Assembly (NCBI RefSeq): GCF_019279795.1
Contig: NC_056729.1
Span: forward strand, 1,867,565,439-1,867,629,438
Direction of reading: 5' to 3'
DNA length: 64,000 nt
Origin: Protopterus annectens
Lineage: Eukaryota > Chordata > Ceratodontiformes > Protopteridae
Positions within the stretch are counted from its first letter, which is position 1. Every line of letters starts with the position of its first letter. A program made the translations under genes and the position numbers. This document shows, piece by piece, positions 63,645-64,000 of the stretch. The notes beneath the pieces were generated by a model. The model saw only the letters and a program-made list of their open reading frames with translations. It did not search any database and was not told the origin of the DNA.

Positions 63645-63949
63645 TTTGCATGTTTGCATGTCTATGTGTTTATACAAAGTGTATGTGATAGTGGGCAGTA
63701 GTTATATTTTTTAATTTGTTTGCTGCTGTGTACTCCTCGTTTATTCACTTGCTTATTCTTTTCCTACTGCTATTACATTTGGAAAGAGACACAGGTGGAA
63801 ACGTTTTATACAAAAAGAAATGAATATTCATTATCAAGCAGAAAATAAACACAATACTGAAAATGTACATTGACAAGGATAAAATAGGAAAACCTTTGCA
63901 TGATTTTATTTCCATATTTGAAGGCAAGTGCCACCAAAGTTTGCATCTT

Positions 63950-64000
63950 TCATCTTTTCCGGTTAGGGGTCACCACAGGGGAACTCCAGTCGCTAATGAT
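63950..64000 (-). mobile_element. SINE (RTE-tailed) 3' end, cut by the window edge
   Basis: The minus strand reads ATCATTAGCGACTGGAGTTC then CCCTGTGGTGACCCCTAACC and GGAAAAGATG, matching the tail of the SINE at 54770-54831. The element continues beyond 64000. Confidence 0.8.

Overview
This window is non-coding, transposon-dominated vertebrate DNA. I found no host gene, tRNA gene or rRNA gene that I can defend. The repeat mix is several vertebrate-type DIRS tyrosine-recombinase retrotransposons, CR1/L2-like and RTE-like LINEs, Penelope-like elements and V-SINE-like SINEs. It suggests a very large vertebrate genome of the lungfish or salamander kind; the species cannot be fixed from sequence alone. 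A 500-N block at 37501-38000 marks a scaffold join.

Layout. Positions 1-1974 hold a 340-bp tandem repeat. Positions 1975-15783 are a nest of three DIRS copies, all on the minus strand: an old copy (C) is split into 1975-2786 and 14588-15783 by two copies placed back to back, A (2787-9024) and B (9025-14587). Positions 15784-18355 hold a Penelope-like element (PLE1) with an N-terminal ORF, a GIY-YIG endonuclease and inverted arms. A DIRS end (G, 19365-19888) and a deleted DIRS (H, 20063-24565) follow. LINE E (24785-32769) is split by DIRS D (26571-31858), and its sister LINE F lies at 33236-36556. The right half (38 kb onward) is older and sparser. It contains microsatellites, a degraded SINE, a LINE relic, a 35-36-bp minisatellite, a second inverted Penelope-like pair (PLE2, 51030-52815), a SINE with perfect target duplications, and an RTE-like LINE fragment nested in a DNA element with hairpin termini. 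A partial SINE lies at the right edge.

How the parts work. The DIRS copies have the canonical plan: gag, RT/RNase H and tyrosine recombinase ORFs, inverted termini, and an internal complementary region (ICR) that carries the joined ends. The termini share one layout across three families: a left-only extension of about 30 bp containing ACCATAA, then an ATGT-starting inverted repeat. In copy B the recombinase frame is open for 1,038 codons across the whole RT/RNase H region, and the same frame is open in parts of A, C and D.

The most interesting hidden signal is a set of hammerhead-ribozyme-like motifs in the Penelope-like elements: a CUGAUGA core, a short stem II, GAAA, a self-complementary GCGC stem III and a cleavable UH. 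Three good copies and one relic are present, and one arm has lost exactly this segment. All gene calls rest on reading translations by eye; no database search was run.
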